Shown here piece after piece: positions 43,797 to 52,946 of a stretch of DNA of 64,000 nt. Each line of letters begins with the position of its first letter. The first letter of the stretch is position 1. The notes below the pieces were generated by a model. The model made no database searches. It had not been told where the DNA came from and worked only from the letters and a program-made list of their open reading frames with translations. The position numbers and the translations under genes are program-made. Source of the stretch: Luteirhabdus salina. GTDB taxonomy: Bacteria; Bacteroidota; Bacteroidia; Flavobacteriales; Flavobacteriaceae. The stretch is from assembly GCA_025384855.1 (NCBI GenBank), contig JALAHT010000003.1:293314-357313 (forward strand), written 5' to 3'.

Positions 43797-43906
43797 TGGA
43801 AGTACCGAAAACAAATAAAATCAAACCTTGGGTGTACGTTGCCGTACTGGTCATGAATGCAATCTATATTGTCTTGTTCTATTTCCTAATGAAAACCTTT
43901 AGCTAA
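43796..43906 (+). CDS. 36-residue single-span membrane microprotein
   Basis: MEVPKTNKIKPWVYVAVLVM plus NAIYIVLFYFLMKTFS: a charged N-terminus and one hydrophobic helix. Its start overlaps the PIG-L stop (TAATG at 43794) and its stop overlaps the symporter start (TAATG at 43904), so both junctions are coupled. That double overlap and the composition argue strongly for a true gene. It may be a small subunit of the SSS transporter, as small membrane partners are known for some symporters; this is inference. Confidence 0.75.
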   Translation: MEVPKTNKIKPWVYVAVLVMNAIYIVLFYFLMKTFS

Positions 43907-45600
43907 TGCAGCAAATCGATTGGTATGTTTTAGGAGGAACACTGCTCTTTATCGTCCTTTACGGTACGTGGAAAACGCGCAGCAGTAAGGATGTCACCGA
44001 TTATTTCAAAGGCGGAAACCAAGCAAATTGGTGGACTATTGGCCTTAGCGTTATGGCAACCCAAGCCAGTGCCATCACCTTTCTTTCAACACCTGGGCAA
44101 GCATTTCATGATGGGATGGGCTTTGTTCAATTCTACTTTGGCGTACCCATTGCAATGGTTATTATCTGTTTGGTTTTTATACCGATCTATCATCGTCTTA
44201 AAGTATTCACGGCCTACGAGTATCTTGAAACTCGCTTCGATGTAAAGACACGGACGTTAACGGCTATACTGTTTTTAATTCAACGTGGATTGGCGGCAGG
44301 AATTACCATTTTTGCTCCGGCCATTATCCTTTCAGCCGTGTTGGGTTGGAATCTTACGTATTTGAATATCGGAATCGGCCTCTTGGTCATTATGTACACG
44401 GTTAGTGGCGGAACGCATGCAGTAAGCGTTACCCAGAAGCAGCAAATGGCCGTAATTTTCTTCGGAATGTTTATAGCGTTTCTGTTAATTCTGAACTATC
44501 TGCCGCTAGATGTTTCCATGACCGATGCTTTTGAAATTGCCGGTGCTACCGGGAAGATGGACATATTGGATTTTTCATTCGATTTTGAAAATCGCTATAC
44601 GATTTGGAGCGGTTTGATTGGTGGAACGTTCTTGGCCCTCTCCTACTTCGGGACCGATCAAAGTCAGGTGCAGCGCTATCTTTCTGGTCGCTCGTTGAAG
44701 CAAAGTCAGATGGGACTTATCATGAACGGTTTCCTAAAGGTACCCATGCAGTTCTTCATTTTATTGGTTGGGGTGATGGTATTCGTCTTTTATCAATTCA
44801 ATACCTCTCCGCTTCATTTTAATCCAGCTGGGGTTGAAGACGTGATGAATTCGCAGTATGCTTCGCAGTACGAAACGCTTCAACAGGAAAAAAGACAACT
44901 GGAAAACGAGCTCTCCGCAAAACAAATTTCATATGCGCGAGCATCTTCAACAGTGGAAAGAGAACAATTGGCGGAAGAGATTTCAGTATTAAATACTTCC
45001 GAAGAACAACTACGCGAAGATTCCAAGAAACTGATCAAGAAAGCAAATCCTGAAGCCGAGACCAACGATAAGGATTACGTTTTTATTCACTTTATATTGA
45101 ACAATCTGCCGACAGGTCTTATTGGACTGCTATTGGCGGTAATTTTAAGTGCGGCCATGTCGTCTACCGCTTCAGAATTGAACGCCCTGGGCAGCACCAC
45201 CTCTATCGACCTCTATAAAAGGAATGTCGCCGGTAAGAGCGAAAAACATTATGTAAATGCTTCAAAATGGTTCACGCTGCTCTGGGGACTAATTGCCATT
45301 GGTGTCGCCAGCATTGCGAATTTGTTTGATAACCTAATTCAACTGGTGAATATTATCGGCTCTATTTTCTACGGAAATGTGTTAGGCATTTTCCTATTGG
45401 CTTTTTTCATCAAATACGTGAAAAGCAATGCGACCTTTATTGCGGCCTTTATCACGCAAGCAGTCATTATCTATATTTGGTGGATCGACCTGATGCCCTA
45501 TTTATGGTTAAACCTGGTGGGCTGTGCGTTAGTGATGCTTTTAGCGTTGTTGCTTCAGACCGTTTTCTTCAAGAATAATGAAAATAGTGAAATGTCGTAA
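43906..45600 (+). CDS. Sodium:solute symporter family (SSS) transporter with coiled-coil insert
   Basis: 564 residues with about 13 predicted membrane helices. Family features: DYFKGGNQANWWTIGLSVMA, a QASAITFLSTPG segment on the first helix and the sodium-site region SAAMSSTASELNALGSTTS. A charged stretch at about residues 315-385 (KRQLENELSAKQ and further Glu/Lys-rich turns) is predicted to form a coiled coil inserted between two helices, which typical SSS proteins lack. Substrate unknown; linkage to the PIG-L deacetylase suggests an amino sugar or related compound. Confidence 0.9.
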   Translation: MQQIDWYVLGGTLLFIVLYGTWKTRSSKDVTDYFKGGNQANWWTIGLSVMATQASAITFLSTPGQAFHDGMGFVQFYFGVPIAMVIICLVFIPIYHRLKVFTAYEYLETRFDVKTRTLTAILFLIQRGLAAGITIFAPAIILSAVLGWNLTYLNIGIGLLVIMYTVSGGTHAVSVTQKQQMAVIFFGMFIAFLLILNYLPLDVSMTDAFEIAGATGKMDILDFSFDFENRYTIWSGLIGGTFLALSYFGTDQSQVQRYLSGRSLKQSQMGLIMNGFLKVPMQFFILLVGVMVFVFYQFNTSPLHFNPAGVEDVMNSQYASQYETLQQEKRQLENELSAKQISYARASSTVEREQLAEEISVLNTSEEQLREDSKKLIKKANPEAETNDKDYVFIHFILNNLPTGLIGLLLAVILSAAMSSTASELNALGSTTSIDLYKRNVAGKSEKHYVNASKWFTLLWGLIAIGVASIANLFDNLIQLVNIIGSIFYGNVLGIFLLAFFIKYVKSNATFIAAFITQAVIIYIWWIDLMPYLWLNLVGCALVMLLALLLQTVFFKNNENSEMS

Positions 45601-45603
45601 TTC

Positions 45604-46839
45604 ATGAATCGCGTGTTCATCATACTCTTTATTTCGGTGTCGTTTTCAACCACCTATGCACAGGAAAAGAATGTTTTCCACGATAAAATAAGAGCTGATT
45701 TCGGACAGCTATTGCAGGATATTTCGGACCACTATATTTATTTGAATGATAAGAAGGTCGACCTCGAATGCATTCGCCAGAGGTATCAAGCTAACATCCC
45801 CAATTTAGAAACCAATGAGGAAGTTGTTTTATTCTTCGAACTTCTTTTGAATGAATTTTACGATAGTCACCTTATTCTAAATACCAATACGGCTAGTTCT
45901 TTCCGGTTATATTCGCCTATATATGCTCGTATAGATGAAGATAAAGCCAGTATCGTGAACGTCTGGCAAACACAAATTAAAAGTGACATGCCGAATTTAC
46001 TCGGAGCAGAAATCGTCAAAATTAATGGGAAGAATATTGCCAATGCACTCGAATCGTTTCCCACTGCTTGCCATTATAAAGAAGACAATCGTGTCAGGGA
46101 ATGGATATTAAATAAAGTATTGGCGGGTCGCTATAATGAACCGAGGCTGCTTACACTTCGCTTTAGTGGTGGTGAAGAAGTTGAATTCGATTTAGATTCC
46201 ATTCAATTGAAACAGTTTTCATCATTAGTTTCTTCAGAGGTTAAACAGAATATCGGTATTATAAGAATCAATAATTCCCTCGGAAATAATGAAACCATAA
46301 ATGCTTTTGATGCCATTCTTGAGAAGATGAAGGATACCCAAGGAATCATTCTCGACTTACGAAATACGGTAGATGGTGGAAATTCGTATATAGCAAGAGG
46401 TATTATGGGACGTTTTATTGAAGAAGATATGCCGTACCAGAAGCACGAAACTGTAGAATGCTATAGTGATGCACCAGAAATTCGTAGAAGTTGGGTTGAA
46501 TATGTAAGTCCAAGGGGTGAAGCCTACACGAAACCATTAGTAGTTTTGGTTGGACGTTGGACCGGAAGTATGGGTGAAGGCATCGCTATAGGATTTGATG
46601 CGATGAACCGCGGTACCATAATCGGCACCGAAATGGAGCGGTTAGCGGGTGAAATGAACTACTTCCCGTTCCAACATCAAAAGTATGGCTACAGGTTATC
46701 TACGGCCAAGCTGTATCACATAAACGGAATGTTGCGCGAATCGTTCATTCCTGAAGTATACGTACATCAAACTACAATAGCTAAAGATGAAGTGTTACAA
46801 AAGGCACTTTCCGAAATAAAAAAAACGCCTCAAGATTGA
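45604..46839 (+). CDS. S41-family peptidase-like exported protein
   Basis: 411 residues with signal peptide MNRVFIILFISVSFSTTYAQ. A PDZ-like segment (NLLGAEIVKINGKNIANALE) precedes the S41 core: GIILDLRNTVDGGNS and GRWTGSMGEGIAIGFDAMN with the nucleophile Ser near residue 322. The usual Ser/Lys dyad partner is not obvious to me, so activity is likely but not sure. It starts three bases after the symporter and ends inside a terminator. Confidence 0.85.
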   Translation: MNRVFIILFISVSFSTTYAQEKNVFHDKIRADFGQLLQDISDHYIYLNDKKVDLECIRQRYQANIPNLETNEEVVLFFELLLNEFYDSHLILNTNTASSFRLYSPIYARIDEDKASIVNVWQTQIKSDMPNLLGAEIVKINGKNIANALESFPTACHYKEDNRVREWILNKVLAGRYNEPRLLTLRFSGGEEVEFDLDSIQLKQFSSLVSSEVKQNIGIIRINNSLGNNETINAFDAILEKMKDTQGIILDLRNTVDGGNSYIARGIMGRFIEEDMPYQKHETVECYSDAPEIRRSWVEYVSPRGEAYTKPLVVLVGRWTGSMGEGIAIGFDAMNRGTIIGTEMERLAGEMNYFPFQHQKYGYRLSTAKLYHINGMLRESFIPEVYVHQTTIAKDEVLQKALSEIKKTPQD

Positions 46840-46847
46840 GACGTTTT
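46822..46847. terminator. Terminator overlapping the end of the S41 gene
   Basis: AAAACGCCTCAA / TTGAGACGTTTT; the left arm is formed by the last coding codons and the stop codon lies in the right arm. Confidence 0.7.
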
Positions 46848-46871
46848 CTTTAAAGAGTTCGAGTCAATAGG

Positions 46872-47717
46872 TTACATAGCACCCCACTCTTTCAATGACT
46901 TTTGGTTTAGCGCAATATAATCGTCATTACCGGCTTTCTTTGCTAGTTCCAATGATTTCTGTGCCGCTTTAATCGCTTCTTTTTTGTCACCTGCCTGAGC
47001 ATAGATCAATGATTTTTGACGATAGTACCAAAACGGATCGTTATCACTCATTTCAATCGCTCTATTGATCCATTCCTTTGCCTTCGCCATATCTTTATTT
47101 GCATCCTTGTAGTACACGGCAGCTTGATAGTAATCGTTAGCAGTAGGTCCGCCCATAACACGCTCAATATTGGCTGTCATTTGTTTATCAGTATTCACTT
47201 TAATAGGAACCCCTACATAGGTGTTCTCCCACAGAATACCAAGGTTCGCGCTATCATTGGTGATATCATCGAACGTCATTGTGAAGGTCTCTACATCCAT
47301 TTCCATAGGATATGTTTTCACGGTAGTCTTCGCTGCCACTTTGCTTTCATCCCATTTTTGAGGTGTTCCCCAATTGTTGGTGTCGGTATAGAACATCACT
47401 TCCCAGGTATCTTTTCCTGGCTTCGTGTAGATAGCATAGCTACCGGCTTTCAATTCGGTATCGCCAATCATAACAGGATCGCTAAACGTAATTTTAGTGT
47501 TCGCATTCGCTCCAGTTCGCCATACTTTATCGTAAGGAACAAGACCTCCCATGATAGTTCGCCCTTTCATTGAGGGACGTGAATATTCAAGTGTAACATC
47601 GGTTAACCCAATCGTTTGTTCAATTTTTTGGGAAGTTGATGGTTGCGGTGCTTCTAATTGTGCATTGGCCGTAAACGACATGGCAACAATAGCAACAAGT
47701 AATAGTATTTTTTTCAT
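46872..47717 (-). CDS. DUF2911 domain protein with TPR-like tail
   Basis: 281 residues with signal peptide MKKILLLVAIVAMSFTANA. The central part, KIEQTIGLTDVTLEYSRPSM to VWRTGANANTKITF and LKAGSYAIYTKPGKDTWEV, is DUF2911. The last 90 residues contain two TPR-like units (AKEWINRAIEMSDNDPFWYY and AIKAAQKSLELAKKAGND). Function unknown; common in Bacteroidota. Periplasmic by its signal peptide. Confidence 0.9.
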   Translation of the reverse strand: MKKILLLVAIVAMSFTANAQLEAPQPSTSQKIEQTIGLTDVTLEYSRPSMKGRTIMGGLVPYDKVWRTGANANTKITFSDPVMIGDTELKAGSYAIYTKPGKDTWEVMFYTDTNNWGTPQKWDESKVAAKTTVKTYPMEMDVETFTMTFDDITNDSANLGILWENTYVGVPIKVNTDKQMTANIERVMGGPTANDYYQAAVYYKDANKDMAKAKEWINRAIEMSDNDPFWYYRQKSLIYAQAGDKKEAIKAAQKSLELAKKAGNDDYIALNQKSLKEWGAM

Positions 47718-47909
47718 GTTGGAAAGTATTGGTTTTTAATTCTCTACGAAAGTACAACACCCCTATTTTTCTTTCGTTAAGAAAACCTTAAAAGTATCAG
47801 TTGAGAGTAATAGGGAAAAACGATTGCCTAAACCACAGATGGTGAAATTGTTAAGTTTTGTTTAAAGTATTTTCCATTTCATAAAACAGGCGTATCTTTA
47901 AAAGAAAAA

Positions 47910-48026
47910 ATGAAAATGGTACGGTTTATAACTAATTTGGTTCGCTTTCGAAAACGAAAAAGCCAAGTGCAACGGGAGTTATACCGCTTACTTCGGATGA
48001 ACAAAAAATTGTCCTACAAGCGATAA
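47910..48026 (+). CDS. Candidate 38-residue basic microprotein
   Basis: MKMVRFITNLVRFRKRKSQV followed by QRELYRLLRMNKKLSYKR: strongly basic, amphipathic. It begins 10 bases after a near -7 element (TATCTTTA at 47893-47900) and ends 15 bases before the SRPBCC gene, so it could lead the photolyase operon. The evidence is position and composition only; it may be fortuitous. Confidence 0.45.
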   Translation: MKMVRFITNLVRFRKRKSQVQRELYRLLRMNKKLSYKR

Positions 48027-48041
48027 CCTTTCGTTCCGCCT

Positions 48042-48515
48042 ATGAAAATTTACACACTACACGCTACTCAGAAATTACCGATTTCAAAACGGGAAGCGTG
48101 GCAGTTTCTTTCGGACCCAAAAAACCTGAAAGTCATCACACCCGATTATATGGGTTTCCATATTCAATCAGGTGCCGATCGCAACATGTATCCAGGTCAA
48201 ATTATCGAGTATATCGTTACCCCAATCTTGAATATCAAGAATCGTTGGGTAACCGAAATTACCCATGTAAAGGAAAATGACTATTTCGTTGATGAACAAC
48301 GATTCGGTCCCTACTCTTTATGGCACCACAAGCATTTTCTACAGGAAATTGAAGGCGGTGTCCTAATGGAAGATTTGATTCACTACAAAGTACCGATGGG
48401 AATACTTGGTCAGTGGGTACACCCCTTTCTCGTACGACCGAAGCTTGAGGAAATTTTCGAATATCGTCAGAAAAAGTTGATAGAACTCTTCGGCGAATAT
48501 CCGAAAATGACATAG
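48042..48515 (+). CDS. SRPBCC/START-like protein
   Basis: 157 residues. LPISKREAWQFLSDPKNLKVITPDYM and the later blocks (RWVTEITHVKENDYFVDEQR, PYSLWHHKHFLQEIEGGVLM) match the SRPBCC ligand-binding fold of the sort often found beside photolyase or SDR genes. The fold encloses a hydrophobic cavity; its ligand is not known. It precedes an SDR and a photolyase by short gaps, in one operon. Confidence 0.87.
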   Translation: MKIYTLHATQKLPISKREAWQFLSDPKNLKVITPDYMGFHIQSGADRNMYPGQIIEYIVTPILNIKNRWVTEITHVKENDYFVDEQRFGPYSLWHHKHFLQEIEGGVLMEDLIHYKVPMGILGQWVHPFLVRPKLEEIFEYRQKKLIELFGEYPKMT

Positions 48516-48537
48516 CCGTCCTTAGAATTAAAAAATT

Positions 48538-49233
48538 ATGAAAAAGAATATCGTATTAATTGGTGGTTCCTACGGAATTGGAGCCGCTATTGCAAAAAAT
48601 TTAGCCGAAAACAATAATGTTTTCATCGCCTCGCGGTCAAAGGAGGAAATTCCTGAAGACTGCAAGCATCTTAAATTTGATGCTATGGAAGATGATATTT
48701 CAGAATTGGATCTACCCGACACTATTCATGGTTTGGTCTATTGCCCTGGTAGCATTAATCTGAAGCCTTTTAAAATGATGACGCCTGAAACCTTTCAGGA
48801 AGATATGCAATTGAATTTTATGGGCTTGGTGAAAAGCGTTCATGGATTGTTACCTAACTTAAAGAATGCAGAAACTCCAAGTCTAGTTTTCTTCAGTACT
48901 GTAGCGGTGAAAGTTGGAATGCCCTTTCATACTAGTGTAGCAGCTGCTAAAGGCGCTATCGAGGGCTTTGCAAAATCATTGGCAGCGGAGTATGCTCCTA
49001 ATTTTCGGGTGAATGTTATCGCTCCTTCCCTTACCGACTCGCCCCTAGCTTCAAAGCTTTTATCGAACGATTCAAAAAAAGAAAAGATGGCGGAACGTCA
49101 CCCACTGAAACGCGTGGGCACCACCGATGACATCGCAGCCATGGCAACTTTCTTGCTTTCGGACGATTCCAGTTGGATGACAGGTCAAGTTCTAGGGGTA
49201 GATGGCGGACTTTCAACCCTAAATCTTCAATAA
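48538..49233 (+). CDS. Short-chain dehydrogenase/reductase
   Basis: 231 residues of the classical SDR fold. The nucleotide motif is GGSYGIGAAIAKN (GxxxGIG variant), and the C-terminal part ends TGQVLGVDGG, typical of SDRs. At the place of the usual YxxxK motif the sequence reads HTSVAAAKGAIEGF: the Lys is present but the Tyr is replaced by Ser/Val-type residues. Catalysis is therefore uncertain. It stands between SRPBCC and photolyase genes. Confidence 0.88.
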   Translation: MKKNIVLIGGSYGIGAAIAKNLAENNNVFIASRSKEEIPEDCKHLKFDAMEDDISELDLPDTIHGLVYCPGSINLKPFKMMTPETFQEDMQLNFMGLVKSVHGLLPNLKNAETPSLVFFSTVAVKVGMPFHTSVAAAKGAIEGFAKSLAAEYAPNFRVNVIAPSLTDSPLASKLLSNDSKKEKMAERHPLKRVGTTDDIAAMATFLLSDDSSWMTGQVLGVDGGLSTLNLQ

Positions 49234-49236
49234 ATA

Positions 49237-50541
49237 ATGGCAGATAAGGTAAATGTATTTTGGTTTCGTAGAGACCTTCGGTTAGATGATAACGTAGGGT
49301 TTTATAAAGCCTTGCATGGCAAACACCCAGTACTGCCTGTCTTCATCTTTGATAAGGAAATATTGGATGAACTACCCGAAGATGATGCAAGAGTGACCTT
49401 CATTTATGATGAACTTCAGATAATGCGGGATTCTCTTCAAGAGGAAGGAAGCAGCATTGCACTGTATCATTCCACCCCAAAAGAAGCTTTCAAGCAAATC
49501 TGTTCCGATTTCAATGTCCAGAATGTTATTACCAATCACGATTACGAACCCTATGCGAAGAAGCGCGACGAGGAAATCGAATCTTTTTTAAAAGAAAAAG
49601 AAATTGGTTTCTATACCTACAAGGATCAGGTGATATTTGAAAAAGATGAAGTGGTGAAGGACGATGGCGATCCGTATGTGGTGTACACGCCGTATATGAA
49701 GAAGTGGAAGGATGCTTTTGATGCCGACAAACATTTGAAGATATACTATACGAGTCAGCATATGGACAATTTGCTGCAGCATTCCCGCTTACCGAATTTG
49801 TCGCTGTCTGACATGGGATTCAAGCGTTCATCCATTGAAGTACCTGAATATGACGTTACTCCTACTACGATTCAGGAGTATGAAAACACGCGTAATTTCC
49901 CTGCGGAAGAAGGTACGAGTCGATTGGGACCCCACCTTCGTTTTGGAACGGTGAGTGTTCGTAAAATGATGAAGAAGGCCATCGATGCAAAGAATGAAAC
50001 CTTTTGGGAAGAATTGATATGGCGCGAATTCTTTATGCAGATTTTATGGCACTTTCCTGAAACGGTCGAAAATGCCTTTAGAAAGAAATACGATCGCGTC
50101 GAATGGCGAAACAACAAAAAGGAATTTGAAAAGTGGAAAAAAGGTGAAACCGGCTATCCAATGGTAGATGCTGGTATGCGTCAGTTAAACAAAAGCGGTT
50201 ATATGCACAATCGTGTCAGAATGGTAGTAGCTAGCTTTTTATGCAAGCATTTATTGATCGATTGGCGTTGGGGGGAAGCGTATTTTGCTGAAAAACTACT
50301 GGATTACGAACAATCCAGCAACGTTGGAAACTGGCAATGGGCCGCTGGAAGCGGTGTAGATGCTGCTCCTTATTTTAGAATTTTCAATCCGACCACGCAG
50401 ATTGATAAGTTCGACAAAGACAAGAAATATATTAACGAATGGGTTCCAGAATACGGCACCGACGACTATCCCGAAAAGATGGTCGATCATAAGGAAGCAC
50501 GGGAACGTGCGTTGGATACATACAAATCTGCTGTTGGCTAA
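49237..50541 (+). CDS. Deoxyribodipyrimidine photolyase/cryptochrome family protein
   Basis: 434 residues. The N-terminal antenna-binding domain begins VNVFWFRRDLRLDDNVG. The C-terminal FAD domain has TSRLGPHLRFGTVSVR, WREFFMQILWHFPE, GYPMVDAGMRQL, HNRVRMVVASFL and NWQWAAGSGVDAAPYFRIFN, the class I photolyase pattern. The protein would repair UV-induced cyclobutane dimers with blue light; a photoreceptor role cannot be excluded. It starts four bases after the SDR gene. Confidence 0.94.
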   Translation: MADKVNVFWFRRDLRLDDNVGFYKALHGKHPVLPVFIFDKEILDELPEDDARVTFIYDELQIMRDSLQEEGSSIALYHSTPKEAFKQICSDFNVQNVITNHDYEPYAKKRDEEIESFLKEKEIGFYTYKDQVIFEKDEVVKDDGDPYVVYTPYMKKWKDAFDADKHLKIYYTSQHMDNLLQHSRLPNLSLSDMGFKRSSIEVPEYDVTPTTIQEYENTRNFPAEEGTSRLGPHLRFGTVSVRKMMKKAIDAKNETFWEELIWREFFMQILWHFPETVENAFRKKYDRVEWRNNKKEFEKWKKGETGYPMVDAGMRQLNKSGYMHNRVRMVVASFLCKHLLIDWRWGEAYFAEKLLDYEQSSNVGNWQWAAGSGVDAAPYFRIFNPTTQIDKFDKDKKYINEWVPEYGTDDYPEKMVDHKEARERALDTYKSAVG

Positions 50542-50642
50542 ATTTTAGTCAGATTTTTCCTTGAAATAGATCATTTATCGAAAAATACTATATATTTATC
50601 GATGAAATTGACAAAATAACTGTGACCATAACCCCCAAATCT

Positions 50643-50885
50643 ATGCTTATGGAAACGCTTGCAACTGAATTCACCAATGGTGAAATCACCGTAACTTACG
50701 AGCCCAAACGCTGTATTCATGCTGAAAAATGCGCCAAAGAATTGTCTGAAGTCTTTCGTACTTCTGTTATTCCTTGGATCGATCTAGATGCGGCTCCAAC
50801 TGAAATGATTGTTCAACAAGTGCAGAAATGTCCTTCTGGAGCATTGGCATTCAGCTATTGCGAAGCGGAGTGCCTTGTTAAATAA
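50643..50885 (+). CDS. YjdI-like divergent [4Fe-4S] ferredoxin
   Basis: About 80 residues from the ATG at 50643; a GTG at 50622 is also in frame. Cysteines lie in YEPKRCIHAEKCAKEL, KCPSGALAFSYC and EAEC, matching the divergent 4Fe-4S mono-cluster family (PF06902) represented by E. coli YjdI. Role unknown. A weak hairpin (GGTAAAAA / TTTTTACC at 50898-50919) follows. Confidence 0.85.
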   Translation: MLMETLATEFTNGEITVTYEPKRCIHAEKCAKELSEVFRTSVIPWIDLDAAPTEMIVQQVQKCPSGALAFSYCEAECLVK

Positions 50886-50977
50886 AATGTAATTAGCGGT
50901 AAAAATTGGGTTTTTTACCACAATTTTTCTACTCTTGCGGTGTTAACCTAGCGAGACAAACCTAATAAAAAGCACCC

Positions 50978-51565
50978 ATGAGGAAAACAACCATCTTTCT
51001 CTCTTTCTTACTTTTAGCCGTTTTCCACCTTTCGGCCCAGGAAACGGTACAGCAAACGGACAACACCCTTGAAGGTCAGTTTATTGATGTCATCGACGAA
51101 TCCAACGACTATCAGGAGTATAAAGTAATTAAGAAGTATAAGATCAATGAACTTCGTAAAAACATTCTAGACACCGTTTCTTCCCTAGAGAGTAAGATTG
51201 AAAGTCGCCAACAGGAAATTGATTCCCAAAAGAATGAAATCAATTCGCTAACGGAAGAGCTTCAAACAACCCAAGAAGATTTATCCCTATCCAGAGAAAA
51301 GGAAAATGGTATAGAAATTCTAGGGGTATTGACTGAAAAGTCTACCTATAACGCCATTATGTGGACGATCATCCTAATTTTAGTATTAGGAATAGGATTT
51401 CTTGCTTACAAGTTCAAGAACAGTCATAAGGTTACTAAGGCTGCTCAGCTGAAGTTGGCCGAAACCGAAATCGAGTTCGAAACCCACCGCCAGAAAACGT
51501 TGGAACGCGAGCAGAAAATCCGTCGTAAACTTCAGGACGAGATTAACAAAAACAGAAAAGCATAA
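50978..51565 (+). CDS. Exported coiled-coil protein with one membrane helix
   Basis: 195 residues. Signal peptide MRKTTIFLSFLLLAVFHLSA-Q, then a basic/Tyr patch (NDYQEYKVIKKYKINELRKN), a coiled coil from about 70 to 110, one membrane helix (about 128-145, NAIMWTIILILVLGIGFLAY) and a long charged helical tail. I recall this family carrying the label tRNA (guanine-N1)-methyltransferase in some flavobacterial genomes, which nothing in the sequence supports. Function unknown. Confidence 0.8.
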   Translation: MRKTTIFLSFLLLAVFHLSAQETVQQTDNTLEGQFIDVIDESNDYQEYKVIKKYKINELRKNILDTVSSLESKIESRQQEIDSQKNEINSLTEELQTTQEDLSLSREKENGIEILGVLTEKSTYNAIMWTIILILVLGIGFLAYKFKNSHKVTKAAQLKLAETEIEFETHRQKTLEREQKIRRKLQDEINKNRKA

Positions 51566-51566
51566 T

Positions 51567-51597
51567 AAAAAAAGCCTCGAGAAATCGAGGCTTTTTT
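51567..51597. terminator. Bidirectional terminator
   Basis: A-run, GCCTCGA, GAAA tetraloop, TCGAGGC, T-run; serves the coiled-coil protein gene and the convergent murA. Confidence 0.92.
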
Positions 51598-51618
51598 CTT
51601 TTTTTATATGTTGAGGCA

Positions 51619-52929
51619 TCAATCCATTCGTGTAATCTTCGCCCCTATCTTTCGCAATCGTTCGTCGATATTCTCATACCCACGATCGATTTGTTCGATA
51701 TTATGAATCGTACTCGTTCCTTTTGCTGAAAGTGCCGCAATCAACAAACTGATCCCTGCACGAATATCAGGTGAAACCATGGTCGTGGCCTTCAAGGTAG
51801 ATTTGAAATTATGTCCGATGACCGTCGCACGATGAGGATCGCACAAGATAATCTTTGCGCCCATATCAATTAGCTTATCGACAAAGAACAAGCGGCTTTC
51901 AAACATTTTTTGATGTATCAGCACGCTTCCCTTCGCTTGGGTACATACCACTAAGACGATGCTTAATAAATCTGGTGTAAATCCTGGCCAAGGGGCATCG
52001 GCTACAGTAAGAATGGAACCGTCGATATATCCTTGGATTTCATATTCTTCCTGAGTTGGAATATAGATATCGTCACCTTTCTTCTCCAGGGTAATTCCTA
52101 ACTTGCGAAATGTATCTGGAATCAGGCCTAGATTCTCCCAACTCACATTTTTGATAGTCAGTTCGCTCTGTGTCATTGCCGCCAATCCGATCCATGATCC
52201 AATTTCGATCATATCAGGCAAAATTCGGTGTTTGCAACCTCCGAGACTTTCAACCCCTTCAATAGTCAGTAAATTGGAACCAACCCCTGAAATCTTTGCG
52301 CCCATAGCATTCAGCATATTGCATAACTGCTGAAGATAGGGCTCGCAGGCTGCATTATAAACCGTAGTAGTCCCTTTCGCAAGTACCGCTGCCATTACGA
52401 TATTGGCCGTTCCCGTAACCGAAGCTTGATCCAATAACATATAGGTTCCAGTAAGTCCGTCGGGAGCTTCCACCCCATAAAAACGTTCTTCCTTATTATA
52501 TCGGAACTCAGCTCCGAGCTTGATAAATCCTTCAAAGTGGGTATCCAATCGTCGTCGACCGATTTTATCACCACCCGGTCTTGGAATATAGCCCTTTCCG
52601 AATCGTGCCAGTAAGGGACCAACAATCATAATGGATCCTCGAAGGGAGCTTCCCTCCTGTTTAAAGAGTTCCGATTCGAGATAGGAAAGCTGAAGGTTAT
52701 CAGCTTTAAAGGAATAATGTCCTTTGCCCAGTTTACGAATTGTAACACCGAGATTGCCAAGAATCTGAATCAGTTTATTGACATCCCGGATATCTGGAAT
52801 GTTATCGATAGTGACCTCCTGGTCGGTTAACAATACTGCACAGAGAATTTGAAGGGCCTCGTTTTTAGCTCCCTGGGGATGGATTTCCCCTTTGAGCTTG
52901 TGCCCTCCTTCAATTTGAAATGTTGCCAT
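51619..52929 (-). CDS. murA: UDP-N-acetylglucosamine 1-carboxyvinyltransferase with Cys-to-Asp active site
   Basis: 436 residues; first committed step of peptidoglycan synthesis, transfer of enolpyruvate from PEP to UDP-GlcNAc. Lys22 in AKNEAL, Asp in PGFTPDLLS and Arg in SPDIRAGISLL are the usual catalytic residues. The loop cysteine that fosfomycin alkylates (Cys115 in E. coli, PGGC) is Asp121 here: RPGGDKIGRRRLDTHFEG. Asp at this place keeps activity and gives fosfomycin insensitivity in other bacteria such as Mycobacterium and Chlamydia. It is followed by 17 bases from the upstream DUF4290 gene. Confidence 0.95.
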   Translation of the reverse strand: MATFQIEGGHKLKGEIHPQGAKNEALQILCAVLLTDQEVTIDNIPDIRDVNKLIQILGNLGVTIRKLGKGHYSFKADNLQLSYLESELFKQEGSSLRGSIMIVGPLLARFGKGYIPRPGGDKIGRRRLDTHFEGFIKLGAEFRYNKEERFYGVEAPDGLTGTYMLLDQASVTGTANIVMAAVLAKGTTTVYNAACEPYLQQLCNMLNAMGAKISGVGSNLLTIEGVESLGGCKHRILPDMIEIGSWIGLAAMTQSELTIKNVSWENLGLIPDTFRKLGITLEKKGDDIYIPTQEEYEIQGYIDGSILTVADAPWPGFTPDLLSIVLVVCTQAKGSVLIHQKMFESRLFFVDKLIDMGAKIILCDPHRATVIGHNFKSTLKATTMVSPDIRAGISLLIAALSAKGTSTIHNIEQIDRGYENIDERLRKIGAKITRMD

Positions 52930-52946
52930 AAATGTATTCGGAAAGT

